Of a stretch of DNA of 64,000 nt, positions 34,890-41,741 are shown piece after piece. Both the position numbers and the translations under genes were made by a program. The notes beneath the pieces were generated by a model. That model worked only from the letters and a program-made list of their open reading frames with translations, was not told where the DNA came from and did not search any database. The first letter of the stretch is position 1. Each line of letters opens with the position of its first letter. This DNA comes from AC-32 sp038237925 (GTDB lineage: Bacteria > Actinomycetota > Thermoleophilia > Gaiellales > Gaiellaceae), in contig JBBRYF010000003.1 of NCBI GenBank assembly GCA_038237925.1, positions 62,001 through 126,000 of the forward strand, in the 5' to 3' direction.

Positions 34890-36248
34890 GTGGCTGTGCG
34901 CTACGACCGGTTCCTAGTCCGGGCATCGCCAGCGTCGCCAACAACGGGCAGATCCGAAGTCGCTAAGGACCGCGACCGCCTGATCCACTCCAGCGGCTTC
35001 CGCAGACTTCAGGGAAAGAGTCAGATCGTGGGGGTCGAAGTCGGCGACTTCTTTCGAACTCGGATCACGCATTCCCTTGAGTGCGCTCAGATCGGCCGTG
35101 CCATCGCAACGGCCGTCGCGCAAAGCGATGACTCGCATTCAGTCGTTGAGGAGCCGCTCCACCTGCCGGACCTTGTCGAAGCGGCTTGCCTCGCGCATGA
35201 CCTTGGGCACCCGCCCTTCGGCCACAACGGCGAGCTAGCCCTTCGCGCGAAGATGCAGAAGTACGGCGACCGCCTGTTTGAAGGCAATCCACAGAGCTTC
35301 AGGATGGTCACGTACCTCGAGTCGAAGTTCTTCGGCCCGACACAGACAGGTCCGCCAGACGAAGACCGGTGGGTGGGGCTTGACCTAAGTCGCACGACGC
35401 TGAGGGCTCTTATGAAGTACCCGACCATCGAGACGCCCGCAATGCTTGGCGAGCAGCACGTGAAGTTCGGCGCCTACCGCGATCCACAAGACGCTGCGTA
35501 CTTCGACTGGGTCTGGGACGGCGAGCGGCCGGCGAAGACCTTCGCAGCTCGAATTATGGATGTTGCGGACGACATCGCTTACGCCGTTCACGACTTCGAG
35601 GATGGAACGTGGGCCGGAATGATTCCTCTTTACGAGCTACTTCTCGAGAACGAGCACCTCATTGGCCTCCTTGAGACGAAAACGCTCGAGCGCGACCGCG
35701 ACGGGCTATTTGCAAACGGGGAATTCGGCCCAACGCTTACGGCGCTATTCGAGGCGGATGAGCTTGAGTATCTCCGCCGAGTGCCTTTCGACCGAACCCG
35801 ATGGGCGAGGGCCGCGCTCAAGAACTACACGGCTATCCTCATCGGGGATCTGATTGCGGCTGTGACTGCCGGTGGAAGGTTTCTTGAACCGAGCGGTGAC
35901 GTTGCGCGCAGAATCGCTGTCTTAAAGGCCATGGCGTGGCAATGGATGATCCAGCGAACCGACCGCGAGACCATCCAGTTCGGCCAGCGGCGGCTTGTGG
36001 AGCGGATCTTCGACGGCTACTGGGAACATCCCGAGATGCTCCCCCGGCGCGAGGAATGGGACGCGCTAGAGCGATCAAGCAAGCCGCGCGTCGCCCTCAC
36101 CTACCGGAGGTCACCGAGACGTGTGTGGCCCGGTAAGGCGCGACTCATCTGCGACCACATCGCCGGAATGACCGATGGGTACGCCAGAGATGTCTACGAC
36201 CAGATGTATCGGGGGACTCAGCGGCGCGAGCTGCACCTGACATACTGA
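34890..36248 (+). CDS. dGTPase-like deoxynucleoside triphosphohydrolase (HD family)
   Basis: 452 residues. Metal-binding HD motifs are RITHSLECAQIGRAIA (His61), AACLAHDLGHPPFGHNGE (His103-Asp104) and MDVADDIAYAVHDFED, the set of dGTP triphosphohydrolases, which cut dNTPs into deoxynucleosides and triphosphate. GTG 34890 or GTG 34896; AAGG upstream fits the second better. Host Dgt controls dNTP pools, but related enzymes carried on mobile elements can deplete dNTPs to stop phage. Location in the island suggests the second role; this is inference. A small DUF2188 gene follows after 62 bp. Confidence 0.85.
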   Translation: MAVRYDRFLVRASPASPTTGRSEVAKDRDRLIHSSGFRRLQGKSQIVGVEVGDFFRTRITHSLECAQIGRAIATAVAQSDDSHSVVEEPLHLPDLVEAACLAHDLGHPPFGHNGELALRAKMQKYGDRLFEGNPQSFRMVTYLESKFFGPTQTGPPDEDRWVGLDLSRTTLRALMKYPTIETPAMLGEQHVKFGAYRDPQDAAYFDWVWDGERPAKTFAARIMDVADDIAYAVHDFEDGTWAGMIPLYELLLENEHLIGLLETKTLERDRDGLFANGEFGPTLTALFEADELEYLRRVPFDRTRWARAALKNYTAILIGDLIAAVTAGGRFLEPSGDVARRIAVLKAMAWQWMIQRTDRETIQFGQRRLVERIFDGYWEHPEMLPRREEWDALERSSKPRVALTYRRSPRRVWPGKARLICDHIAGMTDGYARDVYDQMYRGTQRRELHLTY

Positions 36249-36310
36249 AAGAATGCTCGTCCGACCGCACCTCTACGCTCGTTCCGATGGCGGAGGAAGT
36301 GCGTCCAGCT

Positions 36311-36508
36311 ATGACTGAGCGCCACGTGCGACCAGACCCAGCCGGCGGGTGGAATGTCACCGGACTGAGCGGTAAACGGGTGAACTCGCACCACCAGACC
36401 GACGTTCAGGCGATCGCGTGGACCAAGACAATTCTGCGTCAGCGGGGGGCTGAAGGTCGTCTTGTTGTGCACGACCGAGTAGGCCGCACGCGCACTGAAC
36501 AGGTCTAG
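36311..36508 (+). CDS. DUF2188-family small protein
   Basis: 65 residues. ERHVRPDPAGGWNVTG, SHHQTDVQAIAWTKTIL and GAEGRLVVHDRVGRTR follow the DUF2188 pattern (HVVPhxxGGWxV, then a helix and a VvHxxxGrI strand), a tiny protein family of unknown function common in bacteria and phages. ATG 36311 is used; ATG 36287 is an in-frame alternative. It may be cotranscribed with the dNTPase. Confidence 0.7.
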   Translation: MTERHVRPDPAGGWNVTGLSGKRVNSHHQTDVQAIAWTKTILRQRGAEGRLVVHDRVGRTRTEQV

Positions 36509-36704
36509 CTCACTCGCCGGGAGACGCCGTTCGCAGTAGTCAGCGGATCGCCGCAACCAGGACGGTTCCGAGCCGCGCACGGAGAAGCACTGGATGCAGG
36601 GGATCTGCTGTCAGCGCTTCGAGCCACCTCGCGGCGATGTTCACTTCGCCGCAAGATCACCGCCGGAGCCCCGTCAGGGAGGAACCTTGACGTAGACACC
36701 ACAT

Positions 36705-36968
36705 TTGTCGAGCGAGCCGGTGTTCGATCGAGTCGTAGCCGAGATTTCGAGCTTCGCCGAGCGGAACGTCGATCACCTGCAACGTTCCCCAAAGCTCGTA
36801 CAGGTGGGGAAGATTGTCGAGTGGCAAGTTGAGACTCGGTTCGTCGAGTTCGAGCCTTCGAGGCTGACAAGGCAAAAGAGAACCGCCTGGACGAGCGCCG
36901 TGCGGGAGGGTAGAGCGCCCGCACTCGAGGTTCAAGACGCTCTTCGAGTCCTGTCCTCTTGGGAGTAG
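36705..36968 (+). CDS. Small hypothetical protein
   Basis: 87 residues from TTG 36705. No domain recognised; the sequence (VFDRVVAEISSFAERNVDHLQRSPKLVQVGKIVEWQVET) is helical and charged. Third codon positions are mostly G/C, which supports coding on this strand over the overlapping minus-strand frame (36657-37064). No ribosome site is evident. The 196 bp before it (36509-36704) show nothing clear. Confidence 0.35.
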   Translation: MSSEPVFDRVVAEISSFAERNVDHLQRSPKLVQVGKIVEWQVETRFVEFEPSRLTRQKRTAWTSAVREGRAPALEVQDALRVLSSWE

Positions 36969-37026
36969 ATCAAGCCGAACCCGCCGCGCGACCTCCATGC
37001 CCCGGCGGGTTCGGCGTTTCTTGGAT

Positions 37027-38274
37027 CTACTGTCCGCTGACGATGGCGGCAAGCTCGGCCACAAGCCGCACGAGCGAACCGTGCCGCTTGTCGGCTGTCA
37101 CGCCAGCGTCGTGGGCCTTCTTCTCGATTTGGCCCAGCGCGGTTCGCGTCTCGTGGAGGCCCTCAACCGCTTCCTCGATGGACGCGACCTTTCGAGCAAC
37201 CTCCTCCCAGTCACCTTCGTGCGACTGGCGCACGGATTCAATGGCCAGGATGCACCCGAGGTTGTAAGCAGCAGCGAGCACGACCTCCGCGTCCGGAGAG
37301 TCGGGGTTCAGGACCACCGTGATCAGGCGCTTCTGCCAGGAGAGAGCGAACGACTGCCCCGAGTACTGCTTGGGCAGTGACCCCGCATGGGCGGCAATCA
37401 CCATTGCGGCGTTGGCCTCGCGGTTCCGCATCATCATCTCGACATCCGAGAGGCTGAACTCGCTCTCCTCGCGGTCCCGGATCTCGACAGCGATACAGGG
37501 CGCTGCGACCACGTTGACGCCGGGAACTGCTGGGAGGATGCGGGTGTCACCTTTTTTGCAGTTCGGGACCCTGCCGACGTTGTTCGCCGTGTCTTCAACG
37601 TCGTCGCCACGGAGCGCGCCGATGGTCGCTAGATGTCGGTGGATGATCGCCTCGTAGCTCAGGCCGGCCTCGCGCGGCGATGGGTTTGCAGCCTTCGTCT
37701 GGCCGACGGTGAAGGTCGTCTTCACCTCCTCCAGACGCTGGGCGAAGTCGCGACGCAGCTCGCGAAGCTCGTTGAACGCGATTCCGTCCTCGGTGAAAAG
37801 CGCGGTGATCTGCTTGAGCACTCGCTCGCCTTCGGCCTGGATACGCTCAACAGACCTCTTCGTCTGCCCGTCGAACACCTCCGGAAGAGACCTCTCGAAG
37901 TCGGCCTTCAGCTCTGCTGCCCACTTCCTCAAGATCTCGTTGACGCGCCGCTGCACGTTGCCGTCCTTGTCGGCGTCTCCGAGTTGCTCGCTCACACGCT
38001 CGGCGATGCGTTCGCCAAACGCCTTTACCTGCTGATCGAGCGTCGAGTGGACGAACTGCATCGACTCCCGCAGCCGTGAGGTCATGTCGTTGCCGATGGC
38101 CGTTAGACCCACGCGGATCGCGCGCTCGAGAAGTTCGACCCTTCGGCCTTCGGGAGCTTGGCGAATGATCTCGGCAAGCTCGGCGTCAGGAATCACGATG
38201 CCGTTGGCGAAGATCACATCGCCTTCGACTCGCACGTCGCCCTTAGGCGACTCCGGAAACGGAACAGTGGCCAT
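37027..38274 (-). CDS. Coiled-coil protein with a PD-(D/E)XK-like domain
   Basis: 415 residues. Residues about 45-195 form long charged heptad-like helices (RIAERVSEQLGD, RVNEILRKWAAELKADFERSLPEVF). From about 200 (REAGLSYEAIIHRHL) a nuclease-like core follows: Glu208 in a first helix, Asp243 in CKKGDTRI, and Glu264 in CIAVEIRDREES, the PD-(D/E)XK order, but the position of the catalytic Lys reads Arg266. The architecture recalls RmuC. A further helical stretch ends the protein. GTG 38274 (MATVPFPESPKG) is the start. The function is unknown; its presence in a mobile island suggests defence or recombination. The nuclease assignment is tentative. Confidence 0.6.
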   Translation of the reverse strand: MATVPFPESPKGDVRVEGDVIFANGIVIPDAELAEIIRQAPEGRRVELLERAIRVGLTAIGNDMTSRLRESMQFVHSTLDQQVKAFGERIAERVSEQLGDADKDGNVQRRVNEILRKWAAELKADFERSLPEVFDGQTKRSVERIQAEGERVLKQITALFTEDGIAFNELRELRRDFAQRLEEVKTTFTVGQTKAANPSPREAGLSYEAIIHRHLATIGALRGDDVEDTANNVGRVPNCKKGDTRILPAVPGVNVVAAPCIAVEIRDREESEFSLSDVEMMMRNREANAAMVIAAHAGSLPKQYSGQSFALSWQKRLITVVLNPDSPDAEVVLAAAYNLGCILAIESVRQSHEGDWEEVARKVASIEEAVEGLHETRTALGQIEKKAHDAGVTADKRHGSLVRLVAELAAIVSGQ

Positions 38275-38477
38275 TAGCGGCCCCCTTTCCTAGCGGCTTG
38301 GCCGACAGCGGAGTCCGTGGCTCCACCTCGGCACGCAGGAACCGCGCTGACCGCTTAGGCTGAGGTTGCGCGCTCTGGCCTCTGGTCAGCGCCGATGGAG
38401 CAAGGCACGCGAGATCCGCGCACGATCGCGGCTCGCGTGCCCTTGCTTCACTTCGATGCTCCACCGTGAGCGAGTGT

Positions 38478-38582
38478 AAGAGCGGCGCCGGACGGCGCCC
38501 GGACTCACGTCCGCTCTGTGACCTCCTCGTTACGCGGCTGGGTAGAGGATCGCCTCAAACCGCGCCGTCCGGCGCCGCTCTT
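38478..38582. repeat. 21-bp perfect inverted repeat with 63-bp spacer
   Basis: Arms 38478-38498 and 38562-38582 are exact complements. Each arm contains GGCGCC twice. The right arm lies within the 3' coding part of the HTH/coiled-coil gene and the left arm just after its stop, so the transcript could fold a long hairpin enclosing the stop codon. It may be a terminator-like structure, a protein-binding dyad or a decayed end of another element. Confidence 0.7.
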
Positions 38583-38844
38583 CAGCGAGTTCCTGCTCGA
38601 CCTGCGCGAGCCGAGCGGCCACCTCGAGGTACCGACCCCGGAGTTCAGCGAGTTCTGTGGACCGTTCGATCGAGCGACCTGCCCTCGAGCGCCGATGTAC
38701 CTCGCGGGCAGCGTCAAGGTCGATCACGAAGGCGCCGCCCCTCTTCTCTGCGGACAGCTCTCCCGCTCCGATCCATCGCCGAACGGTTCGCTCGACCACT
38801 CCCAGCTCGTCTGCTGCCTCTTTCGCCGTCACACCTCTCGCCAT
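38530..38844 (-). CDS. Helix-turn-helix protein with C-terminal coiled coil
   Basis: 104 residues. GVTAKEAADELGVVERTVRRWIGAGELSAEKRGGAFVIDL is an HTH_17/MerR-like winged helix; the rest (STELAELRGRYLEVAARLAQVEQELAEERRRTARFE) is a coiled coil. ATG 38844 follows GGAGGTGA at good spacing. Such proteins regulate transcription or plasmid maintenance. It is divergent from the Xre gene, and its 3' end is covered by a long inverted repeat. Confidence 0.75.
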   Translation of the reverse strand: MARGVTAKEAADELGVVERTVRRWIGAGELSAEKRGGAFVIDLDAAREVHRRSRAGRSIERSTELAELRGRYLEVAARLAQVEQELAEERRRTARFEAILYPAA

Positions 38845-38914
38845 CCGAGTCACCTCCGCTTCTTTTTAGCGTCGGTTTTTAGACGCCTATTTCTCGGCGG
38901 TATGCTACGGAACC

Positions 38915-38932
38915 CACCGGACAGCACCGGAC
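38915..38932. promoter_or_regulatory. Tandem operator-like motif before the Xre gene
   Basis: CACCGGACAGCACCGGAC: two CACCGGAC copies with a 10-bp period, 14 bp before the Xre start. An inverted copy, CTGTCCGGTG, occurs at 39182-39191 and ends on the start codon of the AbiGi-like gene. The pattern suggests one factor controlling both genes. Confidence 0.45.
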
Positions 38933-38945
38933 TTCCGACCGACCC

Positions 38946-39158
38946 ATGCCCCGTCGCCTCGTCGTCAACGGCACGAAGGCGCGTCAGTGCCGCGACAAAG
39001 CGGACCTGACGCAGGAGCAGGCTGCGGTCCATCTCGGGCTCGCCGCCTCGAGCATCCGTCGGATCGAGAACGGGGCGGAGAGCGTGCACTTGACGACCTT
39101 GGGAAAGCTCGCTCGGCTCTACAAGATTGGTCCGGAGAAGCTCCTCAAGTGGGTCTGA
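38946..39158 (+). CDS. Xre-family helix-turn-helix regulator
   Basis: 70 residues, a single cro/CI-type HTH: GTKARQCRDKADLTQEQAAVHLGLAASSIRRIENGAESVHLTTLGKLARLYKI. Such small Xre proteins often repress their own operon and can serve as antitoxins. ATG 38946. It is followed 30 bp later by the AbiGi-like gene on the same strand, an arrangement typical of toxin-antitoxin or controlled abortive-infection pairs. The motif CACCGGAC before it and again, inverted, at the next start fits autoregulation. Confidence 0.85.
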   Translation: MPRRLVVNGTKARQCRDKADLTQEQAAVHLGLAASSIRRIENGAESVHLTTLGKLARLYKIGPEKLLKWV

Positions 39159-39188
39159 CAAGCAGCGGACACTGAACCTGTCTGTCCG

Positions 39189-39959
39189 GTGCGGCGAGCT
39201 ACCGTGCGGCTCGTGGCCGAGATCCGCAACATCCTTCACCGCCGCACTGACCTCTCGACCTTCGTCGTGCACCTGACGCGGCGGCAGTGTGTCCAGTACG
39301 GTCCTCAAGACGCGCTCGTGGACATCGCCCGCAGCAAGCGCCTCGAAGCCCGAACGGCGCTCGGATGGGCAAAAACCCAGGACGATGCGAACGACCCCGC
39401 GAAGCAGAGTCAGAGGGTCGTTTGCTTCAGCGAAACTCCGCTCGAGCACATCAGCCTCATGTGCGGGCCGATCGAGGGCCGAGCGATCGCGATGGAGCCC
39501 TACGGCATCGCCCTAACCAAGCTGAAGGCCCGAAAGCTTGGAATCAATCCGGTGTGGTACGTCGATATGACCCCAGGGCGCAATTGGACGATCGCGAACA
39601 CACTCGACCGGCTTCGCGACCAGCTCATTGATCCGGCGATCGGTCGCGACTTCCATGAGTCCGCTCTCGCGAAGCTCTTTCCGTTCATCGAGCAGATGGG
39701 CACGTGGCAGAACTCGTTGAAGGAGTTCTGGTGGGAGCGTGAGTGGCGACATGTGAGCGACCTCGAGATTCCCGCAAGCGGAGTTATCTGGTTGTGCCCG
39801 GAAGACGAGATCGGCCAGATCAACGAACGTGTAGGGCGCGAACTGGCGCCGTGGCTAGACCCCCGCTGGGGTCTCGAGGAGATCATTGCCCACCTGAGCG
39901 GTTTCCCCGTGAACGAGGTCAGCCCGTTCATGCAGCCACCGCCGCCCGAGCCCGAGTGA
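39189..39959 (+). CDS. AbiGi-like abortive infection protein
   Basis: Up to 256 residues. VVHLTRR, ALVDIARSKRLEA, QRVVCFSETPLEHISLM and YGIALTKLKARKLGINPVWYV follow the AbiGi/DUF2743-like pattern (HlTR..., vCFtEtPL, yGiafxK...G..PvxY), known from an abortive phage-resistance operon; biochemical activity is not established. The start is GTG 39189; GTG 39204 is possible. It follows an Xre gene by 30 bp and is the last gene before attR. The family call is from memory of the motif and needs a profile search. Confidence 0.6.
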   Translation: MRRATVRLVAEIRNILHRRTDLSTFVVHLTRRQCVQYGPQDALVDIARSKRLEARTALGWAKTQDDANDPAKQSQRVVCFSETPLEHISLMCGPIEGRAIAMEPYGIALTKLKARKLGINPVWYVDMTPGRNWTIANTLDRLRDQLIDPAIGRDFHESALAKLFPFIEQMGTWQNSLKEFWWEREWRHVSDLEIPASGVIWLCPEDEIGQINERVGRELAPWLDPRWGLEEIIAHLSGFPVNEVSPFMQPPPPEPE

Positions 39960-39989
39960 GGCGATGACATCGACTTCTGAGCGCCCGAA

Positions 39990-40008
39990 CTTTCCAAACG
40001 CTTTCCAA
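39990..40008. repeat. Candidate integrase/excisionase arm site, right
   Basis: CTTTCCAAACGCTTTCCAA: two CTTTCCAA copies 11 bp apart, 72 bp inside attR, matching the pair at 28392-28409 in orientation and spacing. Confidence 0.5.
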
Positions 40009-40051
40009 TAGGACCGCCCCTGTCCGTCCCGAGCCCTGCCGGACCGCTCAA

Positions 40052-40073
40052 AACGCCCTGGTAGTAGGGCGTT
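40052..40073 (-). terminator. Hairpin downstream of tRNA-Ile
   Basis: AACGCCCT and AGGGCGTT pair over 8 bp around a six-base loop, starting seven bases after the tRNA 3' end on the minus strand, followed by a short T-run (TTTT) in that direction. It is probably the tRNA terminator, supplied by the element. Confidence 0.6.
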
Positions 40074-40079
40074 CCGAAG

Positions 40080-40121
40080 TGGGCGATCGTGGATTCGAAC
40101 CACGGACCTCCGCCTTATCAG
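40080..40121. repeat. Right attachment site (attR) within tRNA-Ile
   Basis: 42 bp identical to 28242-28283. It runs from the anticodon loop to the discriminator base of the tRNA, so the element restores a full tRNA on integration. Confidence 0.92.
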
Positions 40122-40153
40122 AGCGGCGCTCTAACCAACTGAGCTAATCGCCC
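40080..40153 (-). tRNA. tRNA-Ile (anticodon GAT)
   Basis: A full cloverleaf on the minus strand: acceptor stem GGGCGAT pairs with ATCGCCC, D-arm GCTCAGTTGGTTAGAGC, anticodon loop CTGATAA (GAT), and T-arm with GGTTCGAATCC. Discriminator A at 40080; CCA is not encoded. It is the integration target of the element on its 3' side. Confidence 0.97.
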
Positions 40154-40234
40154 GCGGCGGCCAGTGTAGCCGCCCCCGCCCAAGGGATGTGGACCGCCCA
40201 AAACCGTGTCGATGACGTCTCAGGTACTGCGGCT

Positions 40235-40420
40235 ATGAAGATTGGTGACCTCGTCCTCCACGAGGGCCGACGCTACTTCCTGCGCGGCCTCGACCCCATG
40301 AGCGTGCCCAACCGGCAGGCCTTCCTCGAGGACGCCATGACCGGCGAGGCGTGCATGGTTCCGGTCGACGAGATCGAGCCCGTGCCGACCGATGAGCCGC
40401 CTCCTCTGCACGGAGTTTGA
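40235..40420 (+). CDS. Small conserved-looking protein of unknown function
   Basis: 61 residues from ATG 40235: MKIGDLVLHEGRRYFLRGLD begins a small beta-rich domain, followed by RQAFLEDAMTGEACMVPVDEIEPV. It may be a tiny SH3-like or OB-like fold. It is the first host gene after the tRNA and precedes the bifunctional nuclease gene by 43 bp. Function unknown. Confidence 0.55.
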   Translation: MKIGDLVLHEGRRYFLRGLDPMSVPNRQAFLEDAMTGEACMVPVDEIEPVPTDEPPPLHGV

Positions 40421-40463
40421 GCCGGTACCCTGAGGCTATGACCGAAGCCGGGGACGAGGCCTG

Positions 40464-40958
40464 ATGCACGAGATGGTCATCTACGGGGTGAGCTTCGATC
40501 TGGTGGGAAAGCAGCCGATCGTCTTGCTCAAGACGGCCGATGGCAACAAGTTCCTGCCGATCTGGATCGGCCACCCGGAGGCGGCGGCCATCTTGATGAA
40601 GCTGCAGGGCGCCTCGACGCCGCGGCCGATGACCCACGATCTGCTCAGCGACGTGCTGGCGCAGCTCGACGCGCAGGTCGTGCGCATCACGGTGACCGAG
40701 CTGAAGGAGAACACCTTCTACGCGAGCATCACCGTGCAGCAGAACGGCTCCGAGATCGAGATCGACTCCCGGCCCTCAGATGCGATCGCGCTGGCCGTCC
40801 GCGCCGAGGCGCCGATCTTCGCGGCCGAGGACGTGATCGAGGAGTCGGCGATCGAGTTCGAGGGCGAGGACGTGAACGAGGAGGAGATCGTCACGGAGTT
40901 CAAGCAGTTCCTCGAGCACGTGACCCCGGACGAGTTCGCCGAAGCAGACGAAGACTAG
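40464..40958 (+). CDS. Bifunctional nuclease family protein (BFN/DUF151)
   Basis: 164 residues. VIYGVSFDLVGKQPIVLLKTADGNKFLPIWIG and STPRPMTHDLLSDVLAQLDAQVVRITVTEL, then IEIDSRPSDAIALAVRAEAPIFAAEDV, are the DUF151 pattern. The family has reported RNase and DNase activity in plants and is widespread in actinobacteria with unclear function. The tail is acidic (EDVNEEEIVTEFKQFLE). ATG 40464. Its stop lies inside the left arm of a nested hairpin that also covers the convergent gene's stop. Confidence 0.88.
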   Translation: MHEMVIYGVSFDLVGKQPIVLLKTADGNKFLPIWIGHPEAAAILMKLQGASTPRPMTHDLLSDVLAQLDAQVVRITVTELKENTFYASITVQQNGSEIEIDSRPSDAIALAVRAEAPIFAAEDVIEESAIEFEGEDVNEEEIVTEFKQFLEHVTPDEFAEADED

Positions 40959-41007
40959 GAGGGCTCGCCGAAACACCGGCGAGCGGCGTTCCGCCAATCC
41001 CTCCTAG
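40955..41007. terminator. Nested bidirectional hairpin terminator
   Basis: An inner 8-bp stem, GCTCGCCG/CGGCGAGC (40963-40970, 40977-40984), and an outer 9-bp pair, CTAGGAGGG/CCCTCCTAG (40955-40963, 40999-41007), lie between two convergent genes. The outer arms include both stop codons. T-runs are lacking, as is common in high-GC terminators. Confidence 0.6.
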
Positions 41008-41285
41008 GGCTCGGCCCGCTCGACCTCGCGCTTGGTGAGCGCGAGGATCTGCTCGAACAGCTCGTTCAGGCCCTCCGACGAGAGCGGCCCGCGGTTCGCC
41101 CGCGCGAGGTATTGCAGCATCCACTGCTCGCGGTCCGGGTCGACGAAGGACAGCCCGCGCGACTCCTTGTAGCCCTTCAACCGCGCGACGAGCTTGAGCC
41201 GTGCGTTGATTGCCTCGACGATCGCGCGGTCGTTGTCGGAGATCTGCTCCCGCAGCTGGCGGATGAGTGGGTCGCTCTCGGTCAC
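41004..41285 (-). CDS. Chorismate mutase, AroQ type
   Basis: 93 residues, all helical. IRQLREQISDNDRAIVEAINARLKLVARLKGYKES holds the N-terminal Arg and the Lys of the active site, DPDREQWMLQYLAR matches the second helix and FEQILALTKREVERAE the third. It converts chorismate to prephenate for phenylalanine and tyrosine synthesis. GTG 41285 overlaps the PrcB-like gene stop by 4 bp. Confidence 0.85.
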   Translation of the reverse strand: MTESDPLIRQLREQISDNDRAIVEAINARLKLVARLKGYKESRGLSFVDPDREQWMLQYLARANRGPLSSEGLNELFEQILALTKREVERAEP

Positions 41286-41731
41286 GGTCTCCCCTGCAGC
41301 TTGACGTAGACGGGCTTGGCGCTGCCGTGGATTGCAAGCGCGCGGTACGGATACGTCACGCGGGCCGCGACCGGATCGCTTAGCGTCGGCGTCTGCTCTC
41401 GAGCCGTCACGTAGATCCCGCGCCGGCGCTCGACCACCCGCAGGATCCGGAGCGAGTAGCCGGTGCTCGAGCGCGGGCCGAGGGCGATCACGATCACCTC
41501 GTCGCGGGCCCACTCGACCGCGGGCGCCTTTGGCGTGCGCCCCGGCATCGTCGCCTCGAGCAGGCGGTGGAACGAGGCGCGCGAGTGGTAGACGGCGGTC
41601 AGCTTGTGCGTGAACTCGACCGGGCCCAGCTTCGAGCTCAGGTCGCGCCAGGCGACCTGGTGACCCCCGCCTTGGCCCCACCACTGCGTGTAGACGAGCC
41701 AGCCGGCCGCCGCGAGCGCGACGACGACCAA
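41282..41731 (-). CDS. PrcB-like membrane-anchored protein
   Basis: About 149 residues. One N-terminal hydrophobic segment (VVVALAAAGWLVYTQWW) precedes an extracytoplasmic domain. VIVIALGPRSSTGYSLRILRVVERRRGIYVTAREQTP and VTYPYRALAI match the PrcB C-terminal (PF14343-like) pattern, GxxxTGGYxixi...P...tyPy. PrcB stabilises a protease in treponemes. Start TTG 41731 or TTG 41776, the second overlapping the L,D-transpeptidase gene. Cotranscribed with chorismate mutase. Confidence 0.65.
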   Translation of the reverse strand: MVVVALAAAGWLVYTQWWGQGGGHQVAWRDLSSKLGPVEFTHKLTAVYHSRASFHRLLEATMPGRTPKAPAVEWARDEVIVIALGPRSSTGYSLRILRVVERRRGIYVTAREQTPTLSDPVAARVTYPYRALAIHGSAKPVYVKLQGRP

Positions 41732-41741
41732 CGTGGCCGCT

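Larger units (their letters stand above)
28242..40121. mobile_element. Integrative element at tRNA-Ile(GAT) carrying candidate defence genes
   Basis: Bounded by a perfect 42-bp direct repeat, with an intact tRNA at the right end and only its 3' fragment at the left. The left part encodes a tyrosine integrase, an excisionase-like protein, a small protein and a Rep_trans-like initiator on the minus strand, and a divergent winged-helix protein. The right part carries EVE-like and nuclease genes, a dNTPase, a coiled-coil nuclease-like protein, HTH regulators and an AbiGi-like protein. Third-position base use is visibly less GC-biased than the host genes. There are no recognisable transfer (FtsK/Tra, relaxase), capsid or terminase genes, so it may be mobilised by others or be a plasmid-like integrative element. 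Confidence 0.9.

Noticed and set aside
36657..37064. A 135-codon minus-strand frame after the coiled-coil gene
   Set aside because: Its start lies inside the coiled-coil gene, and the codon pattern is better on the plus strand.
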